Source: Ichthyenterobacterium magnum
GTDB lineage: Bacteria > Bacteroidota > Bacteroidia > Flavobacteriales > Flavobacteriaceae
DNA length: 64,000 nucleotides
Reading direction: 5' to 3'
Assembly (NCBI RefSeq): GCF_003610635.1
Contig: NZ_RAQJ01000002.1
Coordinates: 310,001 to 374,000, forward strand
In this document: positions 48,156-57,212 of the stretch, piece after piece
How the letters are laid out: every line of letters begins with the position of its first letter
How positions within the stretch are numbered: the first letter of the stretch is position 1
Notes under the pieces: generated by a model
What the model was told of the DNA's origin: nothing
What the model saw: only the letters and a program-made list of their open reading frames with translations
Database searches by the model: none
Translations under genes and position numbers: made by a program

Positions 48156-49919
48156 TTATAAAAACTGAATAAATTCGTCTAAATTGTCCCCTTCTGAAAG
48201 GTTAAGTTTTTTTCTTAGCCGATATCGACTTGTATTTAAGGATGCTAATGTTATATTTTGAAGATTTGCAATGGCATGACTATCAATTTTTAACCGAATT
48301 AAAGAGCATAACCTAATTTCGGTTTTTGTAAGATTTGGGTAATTGGTATGTAATGTACTATAAAATAAATCACCTAGTTTTTCAAGTCGATCATAAAAAT
48401 TTTCAGTATCGTGGTCAAACTTTATTTTGTTTTGTATTTCTTGCTCAAAATCATCTAATAATTTTTTACGATTTCTACCATTTGTAGTTTTTAACTGTTC
48501 TAATTTATTTGCTAGTGCTTTAGCCCATTCTTGATTTTGTGATAAGTTTATGGCAAAGTCTGATAGGTCTCTTTTTTTTGATTCAATTTCAATATTAAGT
48601 TTTTCATTTTTAAGAGCTGTAAATTCAAGCCATTGTTCGGCCAATTGCTGCTTGTTTTTTGCAATAGTTAGATATTGACGTCTGCGCATTATAATTGATA
48701 ATAAGAGAATAATAAAAGTAGATGAAATTAAAGTTGTTATCCATAGATTAGACCTTTGTCTCTTAATCTTATTTTCTTTTAGATTGGTCTCCATTAAAAA
48801 GTTTTGCTTTACTTGATCCAGTACAATGCTGTTTACAACCGTTAGCCATTTTTGTTCTGTGGTTGCTGTTAAAGAATTTAAACTGTCTTCCAAAAATTTA
48901 ACTTCACTAGCGATTTGATAGGCGTGCTTAAATTTTTTTTGCTTAAAATAGAGTGCTTCTTTTACCTTTAAAACTTCTAATATAGAGCTAGATTGCAAGT
49001 TGTTTTTATGTATTGGGTCATTAATAATAGTATCTAGTTCTATAAGTATTTTATTTGCTTTATTAACATGATTTAACGCTAGCGTTGTTGATATATATTG
49101 TGAAGCAGCACTTGTTAAACGTGCAATATCTAAAGATTTTAAATCTACGTTTATAGTATGCTTGTAAAATTCAAAATTCTTGTGATACAACATATTGGCT
49201 TCACTTATCTTATGCTGTTCAACATATATATCTGCAATATTATCTCTAATACTACCTAAAAGATAATGTTTTGAAAACTTACTTTTTACAATAATATCAT
49301 AGGCTTTATGAAAGTGTACTAAAGCGGTTTCTAAATCTTTCTTTGTCCAATAAAAAAAAAGTCCATAATTATTTATTGAAGAAGGATATGAAATTTCATT
49401 ATGTTGTTTTGCGAATTTAATATTAAATTTATGCTGAATAGCGGCACTGTCTAAATATGACACTTTAGCATAATTATCGGCTAGCATATCATAACCAAAA
49501 GTTCTCATTTTTAAATAAGCTTTTTTTTCGGCGTTTGTTAAGTTTTGTTCGTTAGTATCATAATACTCAAAAAATATTTTATATGAGTTTATAGATTCTT
49601 TTGGCATACCAATAAGTCTGAACCAATTTGCCGAATGTAAGTAGGTATCCAACTTTAATACGTGGTTATCTTTTATATGTGGAATAAGGTCTAACCGTTT
49701 AAAATGCTGAGTTAAGTACATTTTAAGTTGAGATTCTGAAAATGATTCTCTTCTAAAGGTTCTCATTTCGTTTTGAGGAAATGTGGCCTCTATAGTTTTA
49801 TTTAATTCAATAAACTTATTTAGAGCCTCTTCACTTGAGAGTTGTATTTGTGAATAACAAAAGAATGAAGACATTAGAGTTGCAATAATTAGAACAATTC
49901 GTAATGACTTTAAATTCAT
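48156..49919 (-). CDS. TPR sensor-regulator with membrane segment and HTH end
   Basis: 587 residues: signal-like N-terminus, tetratricopeptide-like helices (about 60-370), a single membrane segment (about 391-409, NLWITTLISSTFIILLLSIIM), a coiled coil, and a LuxR/HTH-type DNA-binding end (about 530-587: LTKTEIRLCSLIRLKIDSHA ... RYRLRKKLNL). This resembles flavobacterial one-component membrane regulators in which a periplasmic TPR part signals to a cytoplasmic HTH. Target unknown; the HTH ends almost exactly at the protein end. Confidence 0.8.
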   Translation of the reverse strand: MNLKSLRIVLIIATLMSSFFCYSQIQLSSEEALNKFIELNKTIEATFPQNEMRTFRRESFSESQLKMYLTQHFKRLDLIPHIKDNHVLKLDTYLHSANWFRLIGMPKESINSYKIFFEYYDTNEQNLTNAEKKAYLKMRTFGYDMLADNYAKVSYLDSAAIQHKFNIKFAKQHNEISYPSSINNYGLFFYWTKKDLETALVHFHKAYDIIVKSKFSKHYLLGSIRDNIADIYVEQHKISEANMLYHKNFEFYKHTINVDLKSLDIARLTSAASQYISTTLALNHVNKANKILIELDTIINDPIHKNNLQSSSILEVLKVKEALYFKQKKFKHAYQIASEVKFLEDSLNSLTATTEQKWLTVVNSIVLDQVKQNFLMETNLKENKIKRQRSNLWITTLISSTFIILLLSIIMRRRQYLTIAKNKQQLAEQWLEFTALKNEKLNIEIESKKRDLSDFAINLSQNQEWAKALANKLEQLKTTNGRNRKKLLDDFEQEIQNKIKFDHDTENFYDRLEKLGDLFYSTLHTNYPNLTKTEIRLCSLIRLKIDSHAIANLQNITLASLNTSRYRLRKKLNLSEGDNLDEFIQFL

Positions 49920-49951
49920 TATGTATATGGGTTAATTAAGAGGTGTTTACC

Positions 49952-49959
49952 CAAATATA
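49952..49959 (-). promoter_or_regulatory. -7 element for the TPR-HTH regulator gene
   Basis: Minus strand reads TATATTTG, 32 bases before the ATG. TTA rather than TTG stands at -33. Confidence 0.4.
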
Positions 49960-50137
49960 CGAGAAATTTAATGGTTACGTTAATTGTAAGCCATTTGTGA
50001 TAAATAAGAGTTCAGCATTATTTATTGTCTTTGCAATTGGTTACAGTTGAAATTATAACTAAGTATTTTAATAATTTTTTATAGAAACAGTATACACAAA
50101 TGCTACTTTTTTGTTTGCAAAAAATGAAAGTACTATG

Positions 50138-50749
50138 CTACTTAGTAGTTTTAGTATGATAATTTAACACAATATCTTTTTGAGCGACATACAATCCATT
50201 TTCTTTTTTGAGTTTAAGTATTCTAGAAGCATCGCCTTTTTTAGTGATTTTTTTACGACATAGTTTTGTTAACATAGGATCTTCATCAAAAAGAAACGAT
50301 TCAATTTCGTATTCTGCTTTTAAAGGTTCTTTAATAACAGGAAACAATTGTTGTAATTGATTATAACGTCTATCATTTCCTGGCAGAAAAGTATAAAAAG
50401 TATATTGCCCATCTGCGTTAGTCTTTACCCAACCTCTATGCTTTACATAGCGCTTGTTATTATGCTTTTTTAAATCAAAATCACCATTTTCATCTGCTTG
50501 TTCTATAAATAATATTACATTTTTAGCTGGTGTAGTACCATCACTTTCATAAATAGTACCAGAAACTTTAAGTTTACTTTTTTTAGATTTAAAATCAGGA
50601 ATTGTATCTGTATTATTTAATGTATGCTCATTGTAATCATACAAAGGATGTCTTTCTAAGTAATTATCTAACGAGTTGTCTTGAGCTTTAATTGAATAAT
50701 TGAAACTCAAAAAACAGATAAAACAAAATATGTACATTAAATTTTTCAT
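50138..50749 (-). CDS. Exported intradiol-dioxygenase-fold protein, probably inactive
   Basis: 203 residues with a signal peptide (YIFCFICFLSFNYSIKA). The core KVSGTIYESDGTTPAKNVI and HRGWVKTNADGQYTFYTFLPG is the beta-sandwich typical of intradiol ring-cleavage dioxygenases. The first metal tyrosine (QYTFYT) may remain, but the RxxHxH metal motif that should follow is replaced by QQLFPVIKEP, so iron binding is doubtful. It may be a binding or structural domain. Confidence 0.65.
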   Translation of the reverse strand: MKNLMYIFCFICFLSFNYSIKAQDNSLDNYLERHPLYDYNEHTLNNTDTIPDFKSKKSKLKVSGTIYESDGTTPAKNVILFIEQADENGDFDLKKHNNKRYVKHRGWVKTNADGQYTFYTFLPGNDRRYNQLQQLFPVIKEPLKAEYEIESFLFDEDPMLTKLCRKKITKKGDASRILKLKKENGLYVAQKDIVLNYHTKTTK

Positions 50750-51118
50750 ACGGTTAAGCGTTTTGGGTTACTCAAAATTGCATGATTTTATTTACAAATC
50801 ACTAAATATCATATGAATGCACAAATTTTACGATGAATTGTTTTTTTTGGTAAAATATATCGATGAAATTAATACGTCTGCACTTATATAGAACTCTATA
50901 AGTAGGCAAAAGAATGTGAAACTATCTTCTTATAATAGCACTTATCTACTCAAAAAGCCAGTTAGTATTTTGTCGAATAAATATGCGTTTAATCCACTAA
51001 AAATGCAGTTTAACCAATAAATTTGCATTTCATACTGTAAAAAAAAGTAGAAATTAAGTTGGATATTTTAATAAATTGTATAGTTTTGTTTGACCCTGAT
51101 AAACTAAAAACATATAAA
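50750..51118. other. Divergent intergenic region
   Basis: No gene seen. Contains two similar 17-18-base blocks spaced 21 bases (50983-51000 and 51004-51020, sharing TGC-TTTAA-C-A-TAA), followed by ATTTGCATTT, then the promoter at 51059. These could be operator sites. Confidence 0.45.
51059..51088 (+). promoter_or_regulatory. Promoter for the 150-residue exported protein gene
   Basis: -33 TTG at 51059-51061, 19-base spacer, -7 TAGTTTTG at 51081-51088: a near-ideal Bacteroidota promoter. Expected start of transcription near 51095, 24 bases before the ATG. The TTG at 51059 is therefore not a translation start. Confidence 0.7.
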
Positions 51119-51571
51119 ATGAAAAAAAATACTACCTTATTTATAGCAATATTTTTTATGTTAGCGAGCGTTAGCTTTGCTCAAAAAAAGAAAGCTCCTA
51201 TAAGTATGATTACTGGTAAAACAAGTATAGCTAAATATCATAGTTATGAACAATTAAACAAGATGTCTAAAGGAGATTTACTTACCTTGTATACAGAGCG
51301 TATTCAAGTTATTGTAAATATATTACCAAATATTGCATTTGCTACAAAACCTGGAGTTACCATGGGATCTTTAGGCATACCTGAAACTAAAGAAAATATT
51401 AAAGCTCTAGAAGCAAATCGTGAAGCATCTGTAGATTATTTTGATAGTACTATTGAGTTTCAAAAAAAGATATTGCCATATTCTGATACTCGAGATTTAA
51501 TAGCTGCTATTATGTTTTATGAAGAAACATTAAAATCTTTACATACTTATAACGACTTTAAAACTAATTAA
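51119..51571 (+). CDS. Exported protein of unknown function
   Basis: 150 residues from the ATG at 51119, which begins a signal peptide (KKNTTLFIAIFFMLASVSFA). The mature part is helical, starting KKKAPISMITGKTSI and with YHSYEQLNKMSKGDLLTLY. No family recognised. Preceded by a strong promoter and followed by a terminator, so it is a single-gene unit. Confidence 0.65.
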   Translation: MKKNTTLFIAIFFMLASVSFAQKKKAPISMITGKTSIAKYHSYEQLNKMSKGDLLTLYTERIQVIVNILPNIAFATKPGVTMGSLGIPETKENIKALEANREASVDYFDSTIEFQKKILPYSDTRDLIAAIMFYEETLKSLHTYNDFKTN

Positions 51572-51592
51572 CTTTATTATAATAATTTAATG

Positions 51593-51623
51593 AAAAGCTT
51601 CAACTACGTGTTGAGGCTTTTTT
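51593..51623 (+). terminator. Terminator after the 150-residue protein gene
   Basis: 12-base stem (51593-51604 with 51610-51621, one G-U pair), T run. Confidence 0.85.
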
Positions 51624-51750
51624 ATTTTTTACAATTTATGGCTTACTAGTTGTTACTTAAAGCTTTTATAAGATTGAAGTCTAAATAATTCACATATTTG
51701 TAGGAAAAGTAATATTGTATATTAAAAAAAGTGTATTTCATCGATATTTT

Positions 51751-51781
51751 TTGCGTTTCATAAGTATTGTTCATATGTTTG
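51751..51781 (+). promoter_or_regulatory. Promoter for the surface-adhesin locus
   Basis: -33 TTG at 51751-51753 and -7 TATGTTTG at 51774-51781, spacer 20 bases. Expected start near 51788, 28 bases before the ATG at 51816. No further promoter is obvious down to 57213, so it may drive all four genes. Confidence 0.65.
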
Positions 51782-51815
51782 GTATATATGTTTTAGCCCC
51801 AAATAATCTAAACAA

Positions 51816-53141
51816 ATGAACTTAACCACTATGAAAAAAATTACTCAGATTGCACTTTTCTTTTTATTAGTGTATGGCAATATATTTGCTCAGCAAGAAA
51901 AAGGAATAACTGGTTATAATAATTGGTTAAATCCTTGGACAAACTTTAAACCCAATAAAGTTGAATACAGCAAGCCAACTCAAATATTAAGTGGCAACAT
52001 AAATAAAGACACCAAACTATACAAGAGAGATGTTTATCTTTTACTTGGCGATGTGTTTGTTACAGACAGTACTACACTAACAATTGAGCCAGGTACTGTT
52101 ATTATTGGCGATTTTAAAACTAAAGGATCATTAACCATAAGTAATGGATCAAAAATAATTGCAGATGGACTACATACAGATCCAATTATATTTACATCTA
52201 GCAGAAGTATTAAAAAACCTGGTGATTGGGGTGGCCTTTTTATTTTAGGAAATGCTCCTACAAATAAATTTGGTAACGAATCATCCTTAAACTATGGTTT
52301 AATTCCATCAGCTGCTAAAAATATAAGCTATGGAGGAGACAACCCAGAAAGTTATTCTGGAGTCTTACGATATGTAAGAATTGAGTATGCTGGAAAGCGT
52401 ACTAGAGATTACGGATATTTTAATGGGCTTACTTTAGCTGGTGTTGGTCAACAAACAATTATTGAAAACATAATGGTTAGTTATTGCGAAGGTAACTCTT
52501 TCAATATTTTAGGCGGAGATGTAATCTTAGATAAGCTAGTGTCTTATAAGTCTAATATAAATGATTACAAATTTAATTATGGAGCTCAATGTCAAATAAC
52601 AAATTCGTTAGCAATCAAATCTCCATACAGTTCTGGTGCAGACATATCTCGATGCATTAATGTGTCTTCTTTTGAATTGAAAGAAGAAGCAGATTTTTCA
52701 AAAAAACAAACTGACGTATTCGCAGAAAACTTAACACTTATAAATATTAGTAATGATTTAAAGTATGATATAAAAGTTGGTTTAGTAAATGAAGCTATAT
52801 ATGTAGGAGAAGATACTTCATTTTCAATTGATAAAAGCGTTATTTCTGGTTTTAATCCTGCAGTAATATTAGACGATAAGATTAGAATAAACAGTGAAAG
52901 CTTAGAAAAAATAAAATTCACAAGAACTTATTTTAATAATTGCAATGGAAATATTTTCAGAAATGGTTTTAGTAACAATGATGATTTAGAAAATTGGTAC
53001 GGTAGCAGTGCTTTTAATAATGTATACTCTAAAGGTCCAGATGATGAAACATTTATTGATTCTAATAACCCAAAGCAACCAGATTTTAGATTAAGAATAA
53101 ACAGAATTATTGCTACCAACGATGTTTCTGACGACGATTAA
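51816..53141 (+). CDS. Exported beta-rich protein at head of the adhesin locus
   Basis: 441 residues with a signal peptide (ITQIALFFLLVYGNIFA). Sequence such as VTDSTTLTIEPGTVIIGDF and ADGLHTDPIIFTSS is typical of parallel beta-helix or cell-surface proteins of Bacteroidota. No conserved sorting tail is evident at the C-terminus (DVSDDD). An ATG at 51831 is an equally good start. The gene is the first of a run that includes a T9SS cargo, a SprF-like barrel and a SprB-like adhesin, so it likely takes part in adhesin export or anchoring. Confidence 0.65.
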   Translation: MNLTTMKKITQIALFFLLVYGNIFAQQEKGITGYNNWLNPWTNFKPNKVEYSKPTQILSGNINKDTKLYKRDVYLLLGDVFVTDSTTLTIEPGTVIIGDFKTKGSLTISNGSKIIADGLHTDPIIFTSSRSIKKPGDWGGLFILGNAPTNKFGNESSLNYGLIPSAAKNISYGGDNPESYSGVLRYVRIEYAGKRTRDYGYFNGLTLAGVGQQTIIENIMVSYCEGNSFNILGGDVILDKLVSYKSNINDYKFNYGAQCQITNSLAIKSPYSSGADISRCINVSSFELKEEADFSKKQTDVFAENLTLINISNDLKYDIKVGLVNEAIYVGEDTSFSIDKSVISGFNPAVILDDKIRINSESLEKIKFTRTYFNNCNGNIFRNGFSNNDDLENWYGSSAFNNVYSKGPDDETFIDSNNPKQPDFRLRINRIIATNDVSDDD

Positions 53142-53224
53142 CCAAATATTTTTTTAATGTAATAAAGTATAATAACTAATATTAAATAATAACATATAGA
53201 ATAAAAAATTACGCCCCAAACCTA

Positions 53225-54688
53225 ATGTACTACACTAAATTTGTAAATAAAATCCTTTTTGGATTATGCTTTTTTGTACTTATATCACAGGAACATATAA
53301 ATGCTCAAATAGTTATTGGCACGCCAAATCTAGGCTTTAGTCAAGCTTGTGCAAGCGATGCTTTTAATACGTTTAGTACAACTTTTGTTTTTTCTCCAGA
53401 GTCTGCCTTAAATGCATCAAATCAATTTACAGTTGAAATGTCAGATGCAGATGGTGATTTTTCAAACCCAACACCAGTATTTACATCAAATCCTGGAGCG
53501 GTAACTGTATCACCAGCAACTTTAGATTTCTCTTTGCCTACAACTACAGCTGGAGAAAACTATAGAATTAGAATAAAAAGCAGTGCTCCAGCAGCAACAA
53601 GCGCAAATTCTGTTGCATTTGCAGCATATTATAAAATACAAGATGACCCTTTTACTATAAACAATTTAGTATCTACAGCTGCTTTTTGTTCTGGTGGAAG
53701 TTACCTTTTAACAATAGATAATCCAGGTTCTGGATTAAATGATTCGCCACTTAATTACCCATCATTAACATTTAATTGGTTTAAAGAAACTGGTCCAACA
53801 ACTTCTGTTTTTATAGAAGAAGGTCCAACACTGTCAGTAAGTGAAGAAGGTACTTATTTTGTTGAAACAAATTATGGCTCGTGTACGTCAAACTCATTCT
53901 CAAATCGTGTAACTATTAGTGAAGTAATTTCAGGAGAAGCTAATGCTGGTATTGCATCTAGTTTAGGTAATCCATACTGTCCAGGCCAAGGTTTCACAAC
54001 TTTGAGCACGCTTGGAGGCAATAGTTACCAATGGTTTAAAGATGGTATGGTTATACCAGAAGCAACAAACCAAATGTATCAAACTAACGAATCTGGTACT
54101 TATGCTGTACAAGTAGATTTAGGAAGTTGTTCTGCATTTGGATCTATAGCACTTGTAAGCGAATTATTTGAAGGCTCAATAAATGTAGATGATGTTAATG
54201 CAATTGAAGCTGGAGATTCATTATCAGTTATAGTAATAACAAATGCAAATAACCCAGAATTTGAATGGTATTTAAATAATACACTTATTACCACTGCAAC
54301 AGACGACAATTATGATGCTACACAATTTGGTAGTTATAGAGTTGTAGTAAGCGAAACAACTGGATGTATAGCTTCAAGAGAATTTACATTCCAAATTAAC
54401 GAAGCAATAGATCCATTTCCAGATGTAGAAAATATACCAAATGTTGTAAGTCCAAATGGAGATGGTATTAATGATACTTGGGTGATTCCAACTGCATATG
54501 TTAGTGGAACAAATGCAGAAGTTATAATTATGAATAATAGAGGTAAGATACTATTAAAAACAGACAATTATCTTAATAACTGGCCTGAGAGTGACTTAGG
54601 TTTAACGAGTGTTAATCAAGTATATTATTACGTGATAACCACGGCAGATAACGAAACCAAAAAAGGTTCAATAACAATAGTGAAATAA
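53225..54688 (+). CDS. T9SS cargo with type B (gliding-associated) sorting domain
   Basis: 487 residues: signal peptide ending near HINA, tandem Ig-like domains (about 30-400), each with a cysteine pair and a TFNWFKETGPT / YQWFKDGMVIP-like strand, then the gliding-motility-associated C-terminal domain (about 405-487, PNVVSPNGDGINDTWVIP ... TKKGSITIVK). The last is the hallmark of T9SS type B cargo, usually exported with a dedicated PorP/SprF-like partner. Such a partner follows directly, 1 base after the stop. Confidence 0.83.
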   Translation: MYYTKFVNKILFGLCFFVLISQEHINAQIVIGTPNLGFSQACASDAFNTFSTTFVFSPESALNASNQFTVEMSDADGDFSNPTPVFTSNPGAVTVSPATLDFSLPTTTAGENYRIRIKSSAPAATSANSVAFAAYYKIQDDPFTINNLVSTAAFCSGGSYLLTIDNPGSGLNDSPLNYPSLTFNWFKETGPTTSVFIEEGPTLSVSEEGTYFVETNYGSCTSNSFSNRVTISEVISGEANAGIASSLGNPYCPGQGFTTLSTLGGNSYQWFKDGMVIPEATNQMYQTNESGTYAVQVDLGSCSAFGSIALVSELFEGSINVDDVNAIEAGDSLSVIVITNANNPEFEWYLNNTLITTATDDNYDATQFGSYRVVVSETTGCIASREFTFQINEAIDPFPDVENIPNVVSPNGDGINDTWVIPTAYVSGTNAEVIIMNNRGKILLKTDNYLNNWPESDLGLTSVNQVYYYVITTADNETKKGSITIVK

Positions 54689-54689
54689 T

Positions 54690-57152
54690 ATGAAAACACA
54701 TCTTTTGGTTTTAATATTATGCATCTGTTCTATACAGACGTTCTATTCTCAAGAAGATGATGGAGTGGTTTCACTTAGCTTACCTGTAAGGAATTCTTTA
54801 ACTTTTAACCGACAAATAATTAATCCTACATTTAGTTTTGTTAGAGAGCAGAATAAATATATTAGTTTCTTTAATAAAAGAGAATGGGTACAGTTTGATG
54901 ACGCACCACTCACCTATTTAGCAAGTTATTCAGGAAGATTTCGTGAAAATATTGGAGCAGGTTTAACAGTGTTTCAACAAAACTATGGTGTGTTAACTAC
55001 TTTTGGAGGTGTATTAAATTTCGCATATAATGCGAGATTAGCTAGAGAAAGTAATCTAACTTTTGGTTTAAATGTTGGCGCTTATAAAAGTGGCGTAAAT
55101 ACATCTAATGCAGTTACAAACTTTGATGACCCATCATTGCAAAACGTTCCAGAAAACTTCTTATTAACTATTAGTCCTGGAATTAATTATGGTTTAGCAT
55201 TTATAGATTTTGGTGTATCGATAAATAATTTGGCAACCTATAATTTAAATACTTCAGAAATCATTAATGATGATCCAGAACAAAGTGTGCAAGCACATTT
55301 AATGTATACAGGATATATGAATAGTAGAGGTTTTCTTGATGAAAGTAAATTTACTGGACTTATAAAATCTGAATTTCAAAAAGATGAAACTATTGTTTCT
55401 GCAATTGCTATGCTTACAGTTCCAAAAGGCATTTGGGCGCAAGTAGGTTTCAATTCGCGTTATGGAGCATCTGGTGGTATTGGTTTAAACATTTCATCAC
55501 AAATTGCTATAGAATATAATTTTGAGAAAGCTTTAGGTGATTTAACCGATTTTGGTCCATCTCATGATGTAACGTTAGCTTATAGATTTAAAAATAAAGA
55601 AAGATATGATTATAGTAGTGGTGATGAAGTTAGTGGGTTATTAATTTCAGAAAAAAGAAGGAAACCAATTGTATCAAAAATAGCTAAAGAAAAAGCTGAA
55701 GCAAATCGAAAATTAGCTGCTGAAGAAAAAGCTAAAGAAGAAGCTGATGCTCAAGCCAAGCTATTAGCAGAACAAAAAGCCAAAGAAGAAGCTGATGCTC
55801 AAGCCAAGCTATTAGCAGAACAAAAAGCCAAAGAAGAAGCTGATGCTCAAGCTAAGTTATTAGTAGAACAGAAAGCCAAAGAAGAAGCTGATGCTCAAGC
55901 TAAGTTATTAGTAGAACAGAAAGCTAAAGAAGAAGCTGAAGCACAAGCTAAGTTATTAGCTGAACAAAAAGCAAAAGAAGAAGCTGATGCTCAAGCCAAG
56001 TTATTAGTAGAACAAAAAGCAAAAGAAGAAGCTGATGCTCAAGCTAAGTTATTAGCAGAACAAAAAGCTAAAGAAGAAGCTGATGCTAAGTTATTAGTAG
56101 AACAGAAAGCTAAAGAAGAAGCTGAAGCACAAGCTAAGTTATTAGCTGAACAAAAAGCAAAAGAAGAAGCTGATGCTCAAGCTAAGTTATTAGCAGAACA
56201 AAAAGCCAAAGAAGAAGCTGATGCTCAAGCTAAGCTATTAGCAGAACAAAAAGCTAAAGAGGAATTGATTACAAACCCAACGGATGAGATTGGTAAGTCG
56301 ATGCTTGCTATAACACAACAAACTGAAGATTCAAAAACAATTCAAAATGAGTTATTAAAACAATTTGATGACATCGTTGAGATAAAAGATAAAGATCTTA
56401 AAGACTTAAAAGAAGAAAATGATTTAAGTGAGCAAGGTATTACAGTACAACCAAAACCTTTTAAAAGTATTACTGCAGAAAACAACGCTTTAGAAGCTAT
56501 TAAAGTAAGATTAGATAATGTTATTGATACTCGAAATGAGAAAATAGAAACATTAAAATCTCTATATCAAGATAAATTTCAAGCAGATACAATTACAAAT
56601 GATGAAGTTTATCTGTATTACCAGAAAGCTTTAAAACGATTAGAATCAGAACAAACTAAAGCGATGCAAACTAAATCTAGGTTAGAAACTAGATTAGAAG
56701 ATATTAAAGTTGCTACAGAATTTGAGAGAAGACGTAGAATTAAACGTGCTGCTTTTGATAATGAAGAAGAACGTTATTTACAAGATAGAGCAACATTAAA
56801 GGTTATTAAACAATCAACAGTAGTCTCTAATCAACCACTTAGCACCGAAGATTTTGATTTTGGTGAAGAACAAAGTGGTAACATTCAAATTTTAAAGAAT
56901 GTTAAAAATGTAGAAAATGGCTATTACTTAATAATTGCTGTGCATAGTGATGTTGATAATAGAAATGATTTTGTTAAAAAAGTTATAGCATCTGGAGAAG
57001 CAAATGTTGACTTCTTTTATGATGTAAACACAAGTAAGTATTATATCTATTATGACAAGTTTGATAGTATAGAAGCTGCAAATCGAGCATTAAATTCAAA
57101 AGAAGATAGACCATATAATAAAAAAATGTCCCTCGTTAAAATAGAAAATTAA
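54690..57152 (+). CDS. PorP/SprF-like outer-membrane protein with repeat region and SPOR-like end
   Basis: 820 residues. Signal peptide (LLVLILCICSIQTFYS), PorP/SprF beta-barrel (about 20-310, e.g. NPTFSFVREQNKYISFF and GIGLNISSQIAIEYNF), then a tandem 16-residue repeat at 347-520, a helical segment (to about 730), and a SPOR-like C-terminal domain (about 735-815: GYYLIIAVHSDVDN ... KYYIYYDKFDSIEAANRAL). SprF proteins help a specific T9SS adhesin reach the surface; the SPOR end may bind peptidoglycan. Lies between a type B cargo and a SprB-like adhesin. Confidence 0.82.
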   Translation: MKTHLLVLILCICSIQTFYSQEDDGVVSLSLPVRNSLTFNRQIINPTFSFVREQNKYISFFNKREWVQFDDAPLTYLASYSGRFRENIGAGLTVFQQNYGVLTTFGGVLNFAYNARLARESNLTFGLNVGAYKSGVNTSNAVTNFDDPSLQNVPENFLLTISPGINYGLAFIDFGVSINNLATYNLNTSEIINDDPEQSVQAHLMYTGYMNSRGFLDESKFTGLIKSEFQKDETIVSAIAMLTVPKGIWAQVGFNSRYGASGGIGLNISSQIAIEYNFEKALGDLTDFGPSHDVTLAYRFKNKERYDYSSGDEVSGLLISEKRRKPIVSKIAKEKAEANRKLAAEEKAKEEADAQAKLLAEQKAKEEADAQAKLLAEQKAKEEADAQAKLLVEQKAKEEADAQAKLLVEQKAKEEAEAQAKLLAEQKAKEEADAQAKLLVEQKAKEEADAQAKLLAEQKAKEEADAKLLVEQKAKEEAEAQAKLLAEQKAKEEADAQAKLLAEQKAKEEADAQAKLLAEQKAKEELITNPTDEIGKSMLAITQQTEDSKTIQNELLKQFDDIVEIKDKDLKDLKEENDLSEQGITVQPKPFKSITAENNALEAIKVRLDNVIDTRNEKIETLKSLYQDKFQADTITNDEVYLYYQKALKRLESEQTKAMQTKSRLETRLEDIKVATEFERRRRIKRAAFDNEEERYLQDRATLKVIKQSTVVSNQPLSTEDFDFGEEQSGNIQILKNVKNVENGYYLIIAVHSDVDNRNDFVKKVIASGEANVDFFYDVNTSKYYIYYDKFDSIEAANRALNSKEDRPYNKKMSLVKIEN
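55728..56249 (+). repeat. Coding tandem repeat, 11 units of 48 (once 42) bases
   Basis: Units encode KAKEEADAQAKLLAEQ with A/V and D/E changes; ten units have 16 residues and the eighth has 14, lacking QA. All units keep the frame. The predicted structure is one long charged alpha-helix or coiled coil of 174 residues. Confidence 0.9.
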
Positions 57153-57160
57153 AAGACCTG

Positions 57161-57196
57161 ACTCTATTTTCAATTTGCCCTAATTGAAAAAAGAGT
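57161..57196 (+). promoter_or_regulatory. Intercistronic hairpin before the SprB-like gene
   Basis: 14-base arms (57161-57174 and 57183-57196) with one mismatch and an 8-base loop, just after the SprF-like stop and 17 bases before the next ATG. No T run, so it is more likely an mRNA-stability or attenuation element than a terminator. Confidence 0.4.
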
Positions 57197-57212
57197 TACA
57201 AAAATAAAGATC

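Noticed and set aside
51059-51118. TTG at 51059 as translation start
   Set aside because: It is the -33 box of a good promoter, and ATG 51119 starts a proper signal peptide.
55728-56249. Regular 48-base tandem repeat taken as a CRISPR-like array
   Set aside because: Units are contiguous, have no spacers, keep one reading frame and encode a 16-residue helix repeat.
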